A stretch of DNA of 64,000 nt from Lutimaribacter saemankumensis (GCF_900100005.1 NZ_FNEB01000008.1:112537-176536), one strand, 5' to 3'. Positions 54,134 to 63,638 are shown, counted from the first letter of the stretch. Notes: generated by a model from the sequence alone, not told the origin. Numbers and translations: made by a program.

Positions 54134-54970
54134 TTATGTGAACCAAATTCTTGAAAATTGAGTTTTCAACAGGCTGTCCAGTCTGTTCGTATCTTCAAGA
54201 AAAAGTTCTAACAAGTTCAGTGCGTCCTTTTTAGGAATTACACTTTTCTTAAAAGCGAGGTCTTTGACCTTCTTGTCCGTAATTGCATGTAGTCGTTTTG
54301 GTATTATTCTCTTTGCGATTTTTACAAGTTTTCTATTGGTGAGAATATTGAAAGCTGGGTGTTTTGGAATTCCGCCTGTGTTTCGAATGATCGGTTTTTT
54401 CTGAGCAATATGTTCTAGTTCTAGGAAGTTGTGTACTGATTTAATGGTATTGTCCCATTGGTTGTTCAAATTAGAAAACTCCAAAATCAATATTTGATGT
54501 CTCGGAAAAATGTCTACATAACGCTTTACTTGTTCGTAATATAGGCACTGTTTCACTAGCCAGGGATCATTTTTAGTGACATCGTCAAACGATTGATTAA
54601 GACCGAGTCTAACATACATTTCATATAATGAGCGAACTCGCTGCATGGGGTTGCGTAAAGAGATTAAGATTTTGGAACTTGGGTTGAAATTGTTGATTTG
54701 CTTCGCCGCTCCCCTTGAGGCCAGATAGCTTACCGATGCGTCACCCCAAACACTCTTGGAACCGGCTGTCTGAAAAAGTTTCATATAGTCATTTAGCTCG
54801 GACTGTGGAATCTGATCGGTCTCATTGAAGCGATTAAAAAAATTCGGTTCCTTAGGATCAGTTATGAAGATTGCAGGATGTTGGTTCAGCGCTTGCGCTA
54901 GAGATGTCGTGCCAGCTTTGGAGGCTCCTACTAAAAAAAAGTTTGGCTTTTTCATCCGTTTGGACTCCAT
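54134..54970 (-). CDS. Sulfotransferase (PF00685-like)
   Basis: A 278-residue PAPS-dependent sulfotransferase with 5'-PSB loop FFLVGASKAGTTSLAQALNQ and 3'-PB motif ISLRNPMQRVRSLYEMYV, plus HPAIFITDPKEPNFFNRF, the arrangement of heparan-type and bacterial sulfotransferases. The catalytic Lys and TTS are intact. GC content is about 40%, the lowest in the window, with many AT-ending codons. It converges with the divergent sulfotransferase-like gene. Acceptor unknown; a sugar of the local polysaccharide is likely. ATG 54955 is an alternative start. Confidence 0.85.
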   Translation of the reverse strand: MESKRMKKPNFFLVGASKAGTTSLAQALNQHPAIFITDPKEPNFFNRFNETDQIPQSELNDYMKLFQTAGSKSVWGDASVSYLASRGAAKQINNFNPSSKILISLRNPMQRVRSLYEMYVRLGLNQSFDDVTKNDPWLVKQCLYYEQVKRYVDIFPRHQILILEFSNLNNQWDNTIKSVHNFLELEHIAQKKPIIRNTGGIPKHPAFNILTNRKLVKIAKRIIPKRLHAITDKKVKDLAFKKSVIPKKDALNLLELFLEDTNRLDSLLKTQFSRIWFT

Positions 54971-55421
54971 TGAGCGGCTCTTTGGATTTCAAATGTTACT
55001 ATCTCGGAGGTACTGGTTGTCTTGTGACTAGAGGTCTTCATCAAGCTATTCCAATAACAAGGTGAACCTGCGTAACTTAAGCTCTCTTAAAGAGAATTGC
55101 ACAGTTAGTGTTTAGTTTTCAATAGTGGCCTACCTGGTTTTATCGATAATCTTCTTTTCATCTAAAAGCGTGTACTAACCAGTTCTCTTAGAAGTATCGT
55201 TTTGTCAAATTGTTTTATCTATGTGGTTTTAATTTTGGGTGCTAGCCTTGACGTCATCATTCGCCGCGCTTTGGTAGGTGCTTATACATTGGTCTGAGGT
55301 GAGTTTCGATGCCTGGCTTTCTTAGCTGTAGCTCTCGACTTTCGATGAAAGGATCTGTTGAAGTCGAGTGGAAGCTTGATTTGCGATATTTAGTCGTTTT
55401 CTATTGATTTCTCGATTGGAA
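54971..55421. other. AT-rich intergenic gap
   Basis: 451 bases between the sulfotransferase start and the end of the secreted protein gene. No recognisable protein, RNA gene, repeat or strong terminator is seen. Confidence 0.4.
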
Positions 55422-56993
55422 TTATTCCTCAATTTTCGTGAGACCCAAAACCCTCTTCCGTTTTTTCTCGGTCAATTGATACTCGAGCTCCGCGCCATTC
55501 TCCAGATGGCTTGCATCGCGCAGCACTGTTGTGCCGTTTTGATCCAGGCGCCAGATCGAAGACAAGGTTCCGTCAGGGGAATATACAAAGCTATCGCTCC
55601 AAGGTGCCGACCAGAAGAGCAAAGGGTCGTAATAGTGATCGCGCGCTTCGGCATCATAATCGATACGCGCAAGGCGTTTGCCATAGTTCCCGCGCATTTC
55701 GTATTCGCGGATCTGGTGTCCGGGGAAAGCGATCGAAATGAAGGACGGCGCGCTGTCATGCGCGCCGTTGTAGGCGAAGACCCCGATATCGACCCGATTG
55801 GTTTTTCGTTTCTTCCCGCGGCCGATTTCAAAGGTGTCGTGCCAATCGATGCTGATTTCGGCGCGTGTGTTGCCAGGCCCTTGCGGGTCGATGCGCACCT
55901 TTTCCGGATCGCCTTGCAAAAGCACCCAGCTGAACTCGAGGTCGCGGCCGTTCGGATCATTCGTTGCGGCAGCGGTCACCTTCATTCGTTTAGTGTATTC
56001 AGGACCACGCCAAATTCGTCCGATCGATGCGGGCGTATTGAACAATCGCTCGGACAGACCGGCAAGGCCGGCCTTCGGGAGAAAACTTTCTTCTTCAACC
56101 TCCAATACGACGATTGGAGGGATCTCGTCCGGGCGCAGGCTGGCTGCAAGGGAAACCATGCGTTCTGGGGCAAGCCGGTCTCTGTGAAACGCAGAAGGGT
56201 GCGCGGCACCGGACATGTATTTGTCGCGCGAGTAGACGCCCTTGAGAGATCGGCGCAGGATCATTTGGAGGGTTGGTGCGACCAGCCTCTTCTCTTGCAG
56301 CGTCTTGCGGGTATCGGACGGCAAAGCCGCAAGTGCAAAGAACAGAACCCTCAGAAACGGTTTGTCTGAGCGCGACGATCCCTGGGAAGTGAGGGTATAA
56401 GGCCAGTTGACTGGATAAAGATCGACTGCATCATAATCGCGGTGCTCAGGATAAACGTACAGGTGGTTGCTGATGTATGTCAGCAGGGCCTGGGCGCTTA
56501 GCTTAGGGTTTGTCATCGCCAGGCGGGTCTGGCTGCGGGGGGCAGATCCTGAAACGATTGCAGTGGACGAATTTCCAACAACTATCGCCGGAAGGATAAT
56601 GCGACCGCCAAGTCCCAGGTGAGCCTTTTTCTTTTTCAGAGCGTCGCTGAATTGCAAATGGGGCAGACGCGGAAACATGCCCATATCCAGGCGGGAATGG
56701 TCGCCGTCGCGGTTTTCGTAAATAATGCCTTCAAATCCGCCTGCAACGCCTTCGTTGTCGAGTCGCCTTAGCATCGAGGCCTCGGGAGAGCTGTCACCAG
56801 GATCGACCAGCGGCAACGCATCCGACATGATCGGCATCTCGAAATCAGGTGCTACAAGGGCGATGTTTCCGACGGGTTGCAGGTTCGTGTCGTCCAAGAC
56901 CCCCGGATCGGCCAAAACTCGGGAGGCCGATAGAGAGATCGCCGAAACGACGGCGATGCATAAGGCAGAGGCGACTAACAGGTTGTGACGCAT
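55422..56993 (-). CDS. Large secreted protein of unknown family
   Basis: A 523-residue protein with a clear signal peptide (LLVASALCIAVVSAISLSAS, cleaved near VLA-DPG). The mature part has no motif I can name. Notable segments are HPSAFHRDRLAPERMVSLAA, a beta-rich stretch near residues 345-400 (VTAAATNDPNGRDLEFSWVL, resembling a cadherin- or PKD-like fold), and a basic C-terminus. It could be a periplasmic or surface protein acting on the polysaccharide. GC is higher than in the flanking sulfotransferase genes, so it may have another origin. ATG 56993 is preferred over an upstream TTG. Confidence 0.75.
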   Translation of the reverse strand: MRHNLLVASALCIAVVSAISLSASRVLADPGVLDDTNLQPVGNIALVAPDFEMPIMSDALPLVDPGDSSPEASMLRRLDNEGVAGGFEGIIYENRDGDHSRLDMGMFPRLPHLQFSDALKKKKAHLGLGGRIILPAIVVGNSSTAIVSGSAPRSQTRLAMTNPKLSAQALLTYISNHLYVYPEHRDYDAVDLYPVNWPYTLTSQGSSRSDKPFLRVLFFALAALPSDTRKTLQEKRLVAPTLQMILRRSLKGVYSRDKYMSGAAHPSAFHRDRLAPERMVSLAASLRPDEIPPIVVLEVEEESFLPKAGLAGLSERLFNTPASIGRIWRGPEYTKRMKVTAAATNDPNGRDLEFSWVLLQGDPEKVRIDPQGPGNTRAEISIDWHDTFEIGRGKKRKTNRVDIGVFAYNGAHDSAPSFISIAFPGHQIREYEMRGNYGKRLARIDYDAEARDHYYDPLLFWSAPWSDSFVYSPDGTLSSIWRLDQNGTTVLRDASHLENGAELEYQLTEKKRKRVLGLTKIEE

Positions 56994-57037
56994 GAACACA
57001 TGTTCCGCCAAGTGCCCTTGGTGCGCAAAGCCTTTTT

Positions 57038-57595
57038 TCAGCTTTTGTCCATATCCCAGCGATAACCAACAATACGGGCCGGGATGCCGACTGCAATTGC
57101 TGCTTCGGGTATGTCATCGACGACGACTGCGTTGGCACCGACAATCGCGTGATCGCCAATCGTGACCGGCCCCAGGATTTTCGCTCCAGCGCCTATCTCG
57201 ACCCCGCCACCCAGTATAGGAAGGCCGGAGCCGGCTGATGAAGTCCCAAGCGTAACTTGCTGAAAGATAATGCAGTTAGGGCCAACTGATGATTTGGAGT
57301 GGATGACGATCCCGTTGGGATGCGGCAAAATCAAACCACCTGCGAGGCTGCAATTGATAGGAATGTCGGCTTGTGTAACCACCGACCAGAATCGATGCTG
57401 CAAATTGTGTAGCTTGCGGCTGATAGTTGCCCAAACGCCCGATCTCTTTTTTGCAGATTGATACTCTCGCAAGCTTTTCAGCAGCCGCCGAGAAGGGTCC
57501 CAAAATCTACGAGGTTTTTCACGTTCCCAGTCGGGTAATTCCGCCGACACCGCCGGAGTATCTGAATTTTCGTGGGGCATCCGGTGCAGAGTCAT
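57038..57595 (-). CDS. Serine acetyltransferase-like hexapeptide transferase
   Basis: A 185-residue left-handed beta-helix acyltransferase of the CysE/LbH_SAT group: SLAGGLILPHPNGIVIHSKS, VGPNCIIFQQVTLGT, and repeats GGGVEIGAGAKILGPVTIGD then HAIVGANAVVVDDIPEAA. In polysaccharide loci such enzymes O-acetylate sugars (EpsC/WcaB-like). The N-terminus is short compared with housekeeping CysE, fitting a sugar acetyltransferase. It lies 45 bases before the secreted protein gene on the same strand. Confidence 0.85.
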   Translation of the reverse strand: MTLHRMPHENSDTPAVSAELPDWEREKPRRFWDPSRRLLKSLREYQSAKKRSGVWATISRKLHNLQHRFWSVVTQADIPINCSLAGGLILPHPNGIVIHSKSSVGPNCIIFQQVTLGTSSAGSGLPILGGGVEIGAGAKILGPVTIGDHAIVGANAVVVDDIPEAAIAVGIPARIVGYRWDMDKS

Positions 57596-57825
57596 CGTTT
57601 GCTGAAAGGGTTTCGTTCTATAATAGAACACTGAGAAGGAGGCGCTAGTGCGTTTCTTGGACGATTACTTTAAGACCGCGCGATAGGGTTGAATATAGCA
57701 ATACGTAAGATACGGCGACAATCCAACCATGGGACGGCGACCAGCGACATGAAGCTGTCACAGGCTTGCCCTTCATCTGCCATGTGCGGCATGTACCGCT
57801 GTCGCGAGGCTGAAATGAGCATAAC

Positions 57826-59631
57826 ATGATCGACGTTTTCAAGAAGGTAATGGCGCTTTTCGATGCGCGCGAACGGCGAAAGTTTTTCATACTTGCCGTT
57901 CTGATGGTATTCGTAGCGTTTGCCGAGGTTTTTGGTATTTCCACGCTTCTGGTTTTGCTGCGGGTTCTGGCTGACCCACAGGTGGTTGCAAACAACGCAT
58001 ATCTGTCGTGGGCCTATGAAACCTTCGGCTTTTCCAGCATGTTTGCTTTCCAGATCGGCTTGTCCCTTGCCGTGCTTATGGTTCTTGTGCTCAGCCTCGT
58101 TATCAAAGCAGGCGGAACCTATGCGATCATCCGTTTCGCATCCATGCGAGGTTACGCGATCTCCAGCCGTATGCTCGAAGCGTATCTCCATCAACCGTAT
58201 GCGTGGTTCCTGCAGCGCAATAGCGCAGAAGTATCGCGTACGGTTCTTGGTGAGGTGCAGAACGTTGTCGCCAAGATCATAGAGCCGGGTGGACGCTTGT
58301 TGGCAAATATTTTGCTTTCAGTTTGCGTCATTGGCTTTCTTGTAGCGGTCGACCCTTTGGTTGCGATATTCGCGGCGGTGCTTCTAGGGGGTGGGTATGC
58401 TGGAGTGTATGCTTGGCTGCGAGGGCGTCTTCTTGTTGTCGGTCATCGGCTTATGGAAGCCAATCGTTCCCGTTTTCGACTGACTCAGGAGGCCACTGGC
58501 GGCTTCAAAGAAATAAAGCTAATGGCGCTCGAGCAGAGCTATGTTGACAGGTTTCGAAAACCGGCAAGATCTCTGGCACGCAACGCGGCCTTGTCGCAGG
58601 TGATGAACCAAGCTCCACGTTTTGCGCTGGAAGGGCTGACTTATGCGGTGCTGCTAGGAGTTATTTTGATCCTCCTCGTGAAGAATGATGGCGATTTGGT
58701 AGCCGCCGTCCCAACCCTGGGTGTTTTCGGTGCCTCTGCAATGCGGTTGTTGCCCGCAATGCAACAGATTTACATGGCTCTCGCGTCAATTCGTGCCGCG
58801 AAACCGGTACTAGACCATGTATACCGCGACTACACGGGCGGAGTGGGCCATGTCGTCGCCGCGAATGCGATCGGCAAATCCGCTGATCAGATACAGCTCA
58901 AAAAGGAACTTGTGCTTGACGGAATTGAATTTGGATATTCGGGAACTCACATGCGCGCATTGAACGATCTGAGTTTGAGTATTCCAGCTCTGACTACTGT
59001 GGGTTTTGTCGGCGGGACAGGTGCAGGGAAGACCACGGTTGTCGATGTCATCTTGGGGTTGCTCACCCCTGAAAAGGGACAGGTAATCGTTGATGGCAAC
59101 ATTCTCACGTCCGACAATCTTCATCTTTGGCGCCGATCCATCGGCTATGTGCCCCAATCTATTTACCTTACGGATTCCTCGATCGCTGAGAATATCGCCT
59201 TTGGCGTGCCGCCCGAGAAAATCGACATGAACGCTGTGATACGCGCCGCGAGAACGGCCGCACTTCATGATTTCGTCGTGAACGACCTCGCAGAGCAATA
59301 TGAGACACTCGTGGGTGAGCGCGGCGTGCGCCTTTCCGGTGGTCAGCGCCAGCGTATCGGTATTGCACGGGCACTTTATCATGACCCTTCTTTGCTCATT
59401 CTCGATGAAGCAACTTCGGCGCTCGACAATGTCACCGAACGTGCCGTGATGGAGGCCGTGCAGCGCGTGAGGGACAAGAAGACAGTGATCATGATCGCCC
59501 ATAGGCTCAGCACTATCCGCAATTGTGACCGAATTTTTCTGCTTGAACGTGGTCAGATACGGGCTTCTGGCACCTACGAAGAATTGCTGGATGAAAGCGA
59601 CGCATTTCGGAAAATGGCGGTCAATGAATAG
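57826..59631 (+). CDS. MsbA-like ABC transporter, fused permease and ATPase
   Basis: A 601-residue half-transporter. Six membrane helices occupy residues about 20-310 and the ATPase domain has Walker A GGTGAGKTTVVDVILG, signature LSGGQRQRIGIARAL and Walker B LLILDEATSALDN. It acts as a homodimer. In this setting it is probably a flippase or exporter of lipid-linked oligosaccharide, like PglK or Wzm/Wzt alternatives, because no Wzx is visible in the window. It is divergent from the acetyltransferase gene and followed by a probable terminator. Confidence 0.9.
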   Translation: MIDVFKKVMALFDARERRKFFILAVLMVFVAFAEVFGISTLLVLLRVLADPQVVANNAYLSWAYETFGFSSMFAFQIGLSLAVLMVLVLSLVIKAGGTYAIIRFASMRGYAISSRMLEAYLHQPYAWFLQRNSAEVSRTVLGEVQNVVAKIIEPGGRLLANILLSVCVIGFLVAVDPLVAIFAAVLLGGGYAGVYAWLRGRLLVVGHRLMEANRSRFRLTQEATGGFKEIKLMALEQSYVDRFRKPARSLARNAALSQVMNQAPRFALEGLTYAVLLGVILILLVKNDGDLVAAVPTLGVFGASAMRLLPAMQQIYMALASIRAAKPVLDHVYRDYTGGVGHVVAANAIGKSADQIQLKKELVLDGIEFGYSGTHMRALNDLSLSIPALTTVGFVGGTGAGKTTVVDVILGLLTPEKGQVIVDGNILTSDNLHLWRRSIGYVPQSIYLTDSSIAENIAFGVPPEKIDMNAVIRAARTAALHDFVVNDLAEQYETLVGERGVRLSGGQRQRIGIARALYHDPSLLILDEATSALDNVTERAVMEAVQRVRDKKTVIMIAHRLSTIRNCDRIFLLERGQIRASGTYEELLDESDAFRKMAVNE

Positions 59632-59701
59632 ATGGGTTTCATTGGCTGCACTCGAATTGTGCACTTTTTGTATAGTTTCAGACGAAGTTTTGTGGTCGAA
59701 G

Positions 59702-59727
59702 TGTCCCTCAGCGGGGGGGCATTTTTT
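59702..59727 (+). terminator. Probable terminator after the ABC transporter gene
   Basis: TGTCCC pairs with GGGGCA (one wobble) across an 8-base loop, followed by TTTTTT at 59722-59727. It lies 70 bases after the stop. Confidence 0.55.
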
Positions 59728-59768
59728 AGGTCCTACTGGGCTGTATTGAATAGAGGAGCGTCACGCAC

Positions 59769-60401
59769 ATGAGTGACCGTTACTACGGAAATGTTCGCCG
59801 CGATGTTTTCCCGCTTCTTCCAGAAAAATGTGGGCGCGTTTTGGATCTTGGTGGAGGTTTTGGCGGCACATCATCGCACCTAAAGCGCGAGGGGCGAGCT
59901 GATTATGTTGTGCTGGCTGATCTGGTCGCAGACTCGCACGATCCGGATGTCGATCGAGCGTTCGCAGGCAACTTGGAAGATTCTTCCTTCCTCGAAAAGG
60001 TGATTGAGGCCGAAGGGCCGTTCGATACCGTTCTTTGCCTCGATGTGCTCGAACATCTCCGCGAACCTTGGGATGTAATCGTTTCGCTCCACAAAGGCTT
60101 GTCAAAGAATGGGGTGATCGTGGCCAGCATACCGAACATGCGCCATGTTAATCTGACCGTCCCGCTGGTTTTGAAAGGTGAGTTTGAGCTTACAAATAGC
60201 TACCTGAGGGACCGCACCCACCTTCGATGGTTCACGCGAAAAAGTGCAGTTGAGTTGATGACTCGAACCGGTTTGGCGCTTGAAGACATAAAGAGGAATA
60301 AATCCTGGGAGCGATGGCATAAACTGACAGATCTTCTCACATTTGGCTTTCTGTCAGATTTCTTTACTATCCAATATGTTATTCGTGTTCGGAACCGTTG
60401 A
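59769..60401 (+). CDS. Class I SAM-dependent methyltransferase
   Basis: A 210-residue methyltransferase of the Methyltransf_11/23 type. Motif I is RVLDLGGGFGGTSSHLKREG (about residues 23-42), the post-I acidic residue lies in VVLADLVADSHDPD, and motif II has FDTVLCLDVLEHLREPWDV. The DVLEH segment is typical of the UbiG-like and sugar methyltransferases in glycan loci. It precedes a glycosyltransferase gene by 27 bases and probably O-methylates a sugar of the polymer. Confidence 0.85.
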   Translation: MSDRYYGNVRRDVFPLLPEKCGRVLDLGGGFGGTSSHLKREGRADYVVLADLVADSHDPDVDRAFAGNLEDSSFLEKVIEAEGPFDTVLCLDVLEHLREPWDVIVSLHKGLSKNGVIVASIPNMRHVNLTVPLVLKGEFELTNSYLRDRTHLRWFTRKSAVELMTRTGLALEDIKRNKSWERWHKLTDLLTFGFLSDFFTIQYVIRVRNR

Positions 60402-60428
60402 AAAACAATTGACCTCGAGGCGTTGCTG

Positions 60429-61673
60429 GTGATCTCAGAAAAGTATGTACACCGTGCAAGAATGGTCCATTGGTGGATCAAGGGTACTATCGAGCATGCT
60501 AGAAAAGGGTGCCATCTTTCCAAAGCCTACATGCATAGCTTGCCCGTGGCTCAAAGTGAGAACGCACTGATCGACGTCGTATCGAGTGCGCTAGGCCCGT
60601 TTTCGCAAACAGATTGGTTTGTTTGCGGTAAGAAGCCAGGAATTTCCAGGGGTGAATTCTTCAAGGACGCGCATCCGCACCCAATAGCACGGTCACAGAC
60701 ATTCGTTCTCTGGTCTGATACGCGCGGTAATGCGGAATGGATACGTAAACTTGGGGCATCTCTGTCGAAATGTGCACTGCTTTATATGCAAGTGTACGAG
60801 AAAGAGGTCGTCGATCTGGTCGACGCGGTCCTTTCACACGGATTGGAACCGGTGCTGCGTGACGAAGGCGGTAAAGCCGGTTTCCACATCTTGTTCCTGC
60901 GAAAAAGAGACATCGAAAACGGAACGTTCGATCAACTACCCGTTTGGGTGCGATCGGCAGTGGACTGCCGGTCATCAATGAACTCTAAGCAGGCTGCTAT
61001 TCCGGCACTGATCCCATGTTTCAACAATCAAACCTATTGCCGATCAATGATCTCCCAACTGCGCAATCATGGTTTCGCTGACATTACTTTGCTCGACAAC
61101 GCGTCAACAAGTCCAGAAATGCACAGCTTTCTTGATGAGGTTTCCGGCCAAGTCACGGTGCGGCGGTTGGAGGAAAACCTCGGTCCCAAGAAATGTTTGT
61201 TCGCACCCGGCGTCTATGAAAACTTGCCCCGATACTTTTGCGTCACCGATCCGGATATAGTTTTCAATCCCTATCTGCCTAGCAATTTCGTACATCAGAT
61301 GATCGATCTCACAAAGAGGTATCGCGTAGGAAAAGTCGGTTTCGCACTGGATATTTCCCACCGACAGTTTTTTCGTGAGATCACGGTCAAACTCCTGTAC
61401 CGGGATTGGAGTACAGCTGAGTGGGAAGAACGTTTTTGGTCTCGGTCAATTGGTCAGACAAAGACCCGTGACCGGATATTCGACGCGCCTGTCGATACAA
61501 CCTTCGCCGTCTATGACAAGGAAAAGTGGTCGCAAGACAATTTCACCGCAGGTTTAAGGGTCAGCGGGCGATACACGGCCACGCACGCACCTTGGTATGA
61601 CGATCAATCTGTTCCCTCGTCCGAACGCGAACGTTACTCTCGCGAAAGTACGGCATCATTTTATAGAATGTGA
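60429..61673 (+). CDS. Glycosyltransferase with an uncharacterised N-terminal domain
   Basis: A 414-residue protein. The C-terminal half is a GT-A fold like GT2 enzymes: AIPALIPCFNNQTYCRSMIS and ITLLDNASTSPEMHSFLDE near residues 190-235, and a DxD-like YFCVTDPDIVFNPYLP near residue 270. The first 190 residues (including LVDAVLSHGLEPVLRDEGGK) have no family I can name. It probably adds a sugar to the EPS or a surface glycan. The start is uncertain: GTG 60429 has GAGG eight bases upstream; TTG 60423 and ATG 60462 are alternatives. It follows the methyltransferase gene. Confidence 0.75.
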   Translation: MISEKYVHRARMVHWWIKGTIEHARKGCHLSKAYMHSLPVAQSENALIDVVSSALGPFSQTDWFVCGKKPGISRGEFFKDAHPHPIARSQTFVLWSDTRGNAEWIRKLGASLSKCALLYMQVYEKEVVDLVDAVLSHGLEPVLRDEGGKAGFHILFLRKRDIENGTFDQLPVWVRSAVDCRSSMNSKQAAIPALIPCFNNQTYCRSMISQLRNHGFADITLLDNASTSPEMHSFLDEVSGQVTVRRLEENLGPKKCLFAPGVYENLPRYFCVTDPDIVFNPYLPSNFVHQMIDLTKRYRVGKVGFALDISHRQFFREITVKLLYRDWSTAEWEERFWSRSIGQTKTRDRIFDAPVDTTFAVYDKEKWSQDNFTAGLRVSGRYTATHAPWYDDQSVPSSERERYSRESTASFYRM

Positions 61674-61686
61674 GAGAACCAGGATT

Positions 61687-62403
61687 TCAAGAGGCGTTCA
61701 GTTCCAAGGTATAGCCAAGCATTTCGAAGTCTTTCTTATAGTATTCTGCAACGCGCGCTTGGCTGTCTCTATCGAAGAAATCCTGCCAAACGGTGTGTTT
61801 ATCCTTTTTTCCAAAGACGCTTTTTGTATCACCCCTTAAAAAGGAAGCCACCGCCAGTTTGATGGCCTTCAACGGTTCTTGCGTCGTCCTTTCAGATGAT
61901 GCGTTGATGTGAGGTAGGTCCGTTTTTAGTCCGATCCGTTTGCGAAGGTCAGCATACCCCTCTGATATAGACTCCAGATTGTATATGGTATCGACCAAAA
62001 CCTGATTGCCCTCAACTAAGTAGTCTGTCTGTGGCCTAACGAAATAAAAAAGTGGATGGCTCTTCTCGTTTGTCAGCGTTGTCCGTACGAAGTCACGAAA
62101 TTTCTGCTTGGTTGGCAGATACTGATACATCGAAACCACTCTGCGAAACGGGTTTCGAACAACGGCAAACTTGAAGTAAGCGTCGAACATTTCTTGTGGA
62201 ACATAGCCTAGACCGACGTAATCTCGAGCCAGCAGATGGGACAGGACCGGCGGTCCTAGATCTGGGTTGTTATTCGGGCGCAATAGCAAAGGCGCACGCC
62301 TGCGCCAGTCTAGTCCTATGTCTTGCAAGAAAGCCGTTTCAATGCTTTGGCCGCCGCATTTCGGAATGTGTACGAAGATGCATTTGTGGTGATGTGAAAT
62401 CAT
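61687..62403 (-). CDS. Sulfotransferase family 2 protein (PF03567-like)
   Basis: A 238-residue protein with the carbohydrate sulfotransferase signature: 5'-PSB loop CIFVHIPKCGGQSIETAFLQ at the very N-terminus and 3'-PB motif FAVVRNPFRRVVSMYQYLP. These match the chondroitin/heparan 2-O- and bacterial Nod-factor-like group. It is convergent with the glycosyltransferase gene (13 bases between stops). An upstream in-frame ATG at 62514 would add 37 residues without family sequence; the start at 62403 places the P-loop where the family has it. Confidence 0.82.
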   Translation of the reverse strand: MISHHHKCIFVHIPKCGGQSIETAFLQDIGLDWRRRAPLLLRPNNNPDLGPPVLSHLLARDYVGLGYVPQEMFDAYFKFAVVRNPFRRVVSMYQYLPTKQKFRDFVRTTLTNEKSHPLFYFVRPQTDYLVEGNQVLVDTIYNLESISEGYADLRKRIGLKTDLPHINASSERTTQEPLKAIKLAVASFLRGDTKSVFGKKDKHTVWQDFFDRDSQARVAEYYKKDFEMLGYTLELNAS

Positions 62404-62636
62404 GGTTGTGTCAGTCGTTGGCTCAATCGCTGGCACAGTAGCCAAAAATTCATTTTTGCCGCAATGTACTTCTGTAAGGTTGTTGCTTTGAATGGCCGTA
62501 TGAGCACATTTCATAATTACTTAGCCACCATGGCTGTTTCTAATAGCCGAAGGTTTGACAAACCATTGTGATTTCCGCTTTGCATTGGAACCGGGGGGGC
62601 TTGTTTGTCTCGCATTTTTGATCTCGAGGAAAACGG

Positions 62637-63638
62637 ATGTTGGTTGTTCATATCGGCATGGGCAAGACGGCCTCAACGACGCTTCAGAAGCGAGTTTTTC
62701 CCACGCTTGCGCAATTAGAGCCAGAGATCACTGTCAATGATCCTGATGTTGTCCAACTTTGCCGAAAACAGCACTTTTTACACCTGTCGGATGAGGAGCG
62801 TGATTTCCTTCGCGGTCGTGTGCGCGCTGCGGATAAGGCGCTTCTCAGCATGGAAGGGCTGGTCAACACGGATCCTCGCAACTGGGAAAGAGCTGCCAAT
62901 GCGAACCTCGACCTTTTCGGCCGCAACGCGGTGATCGTAATAACAGTCCGTGAGCCGCTGTCATATCTGACGTCTATTTATCAGCAAAAAATCCACGAAG
63001 GTCACGTGCGTCCACCAGAGGAATTCTTTCTGTCCAGCGTGGACTATGATCGCATGCAGGTGCCAAAATCTGATTGGCTTCTGGAGTTTTTCGATCTTGG
63101 TGCATTCAACTTTGAACGCTTGCACCAGCTCTACAAAGAGCGCTTCAATACGGTCTGGTTCGTGCCAATGTCCCGAATTCGAGAGTTCGAATTTCTGCGC
63201 GCCCCTTTTGATCTTAGCGACCCAACAGTTAAAGCCTTGCAAGCTGCATTCGAAGACGCACCCCGTGAAAATGTGGCTTATTCAGATCTCGCTATGCGAT
63301 TTACATTTGCGCGAGAACGTTTGCTTCGCGCTTGCGGCGCAAGAACGATAGGTTTCAATGAGCGCATGTTCGAAGGCTTTTTAAAAGAACAAAAAGGCAT
63401 GGTGTTGCCTTCGCCCGACCACAGGAGGTTCCATGAGCTTGGGATGGGCGCAAAGGCAGTCCGTATTACAAAAAAGATCTCGACACCAATTCTAAGTTGG
63501 AGAAGACTCATGCAAGGAGGCGTCAACCGGTTCCTGCCATATCGAAAGTATCGATTGCCGGAACTTACTGCGCTTGACGCAGAGTTGTTGGAGCAAAATC
63601 GACAGTATCTTGCAAGATTTGAAACCAAGGCGCGCTGA
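62637..63638 (+). CDS. Sulfotransferase-fold protein with K-T-A-S-T-T loop
   Basis: A 333-residue protein with a P-loop at the extreme N-terminus, MLVVHIGMGKTASTTLQKRV, and a 3'-phosphate-binding-like segment AVIVITVREPLSYLTSIYQQ. Both fit the sulfotransferase superfamily, in a divergent group often found in bacterial glycan loci. GAGG lies near the ATG at 62637. It is the fourth sulfotransferase-type gene within 11 kb and the last intact gene before the insertion sequence. Confidence 0.7.
   Translation: MLVVHIGMGKTASTTLQKRVFPTLAQLEPEITVNDPDVVQLCRKQHFLHLSDEERDFLRGRVRAADKALLSMEGLVNTDPRNWERAANANLDLFGRNAVIVITVREPLSYLTSIYQQKIHEGHVRPPEEFFLSSVDYDRMQVPKSDWLLEFFDLGAFNFERLHQLYKERFNTVWFVPMSRIREFEFLRAPFDLSDPTVKALQAAFEDAPRENVAYSDLAMRFTFARERLLRACGARTIGFNERMFEGFLKEQKGMVLPSPDHRRFHELGMGAKAVRITKKISTPILSWRRLMQGGVNRFLPYRKYRLPELTALDAELLEQNRQYLARFETKAR

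Noticed and set aside
58810..59664. A minus-strand frame opposite the ABC transporter ATPase domain
   Set aside because: Walker A, signature and Walker B motifs on the plus strand are intact, so the opposite frame is a shadow.
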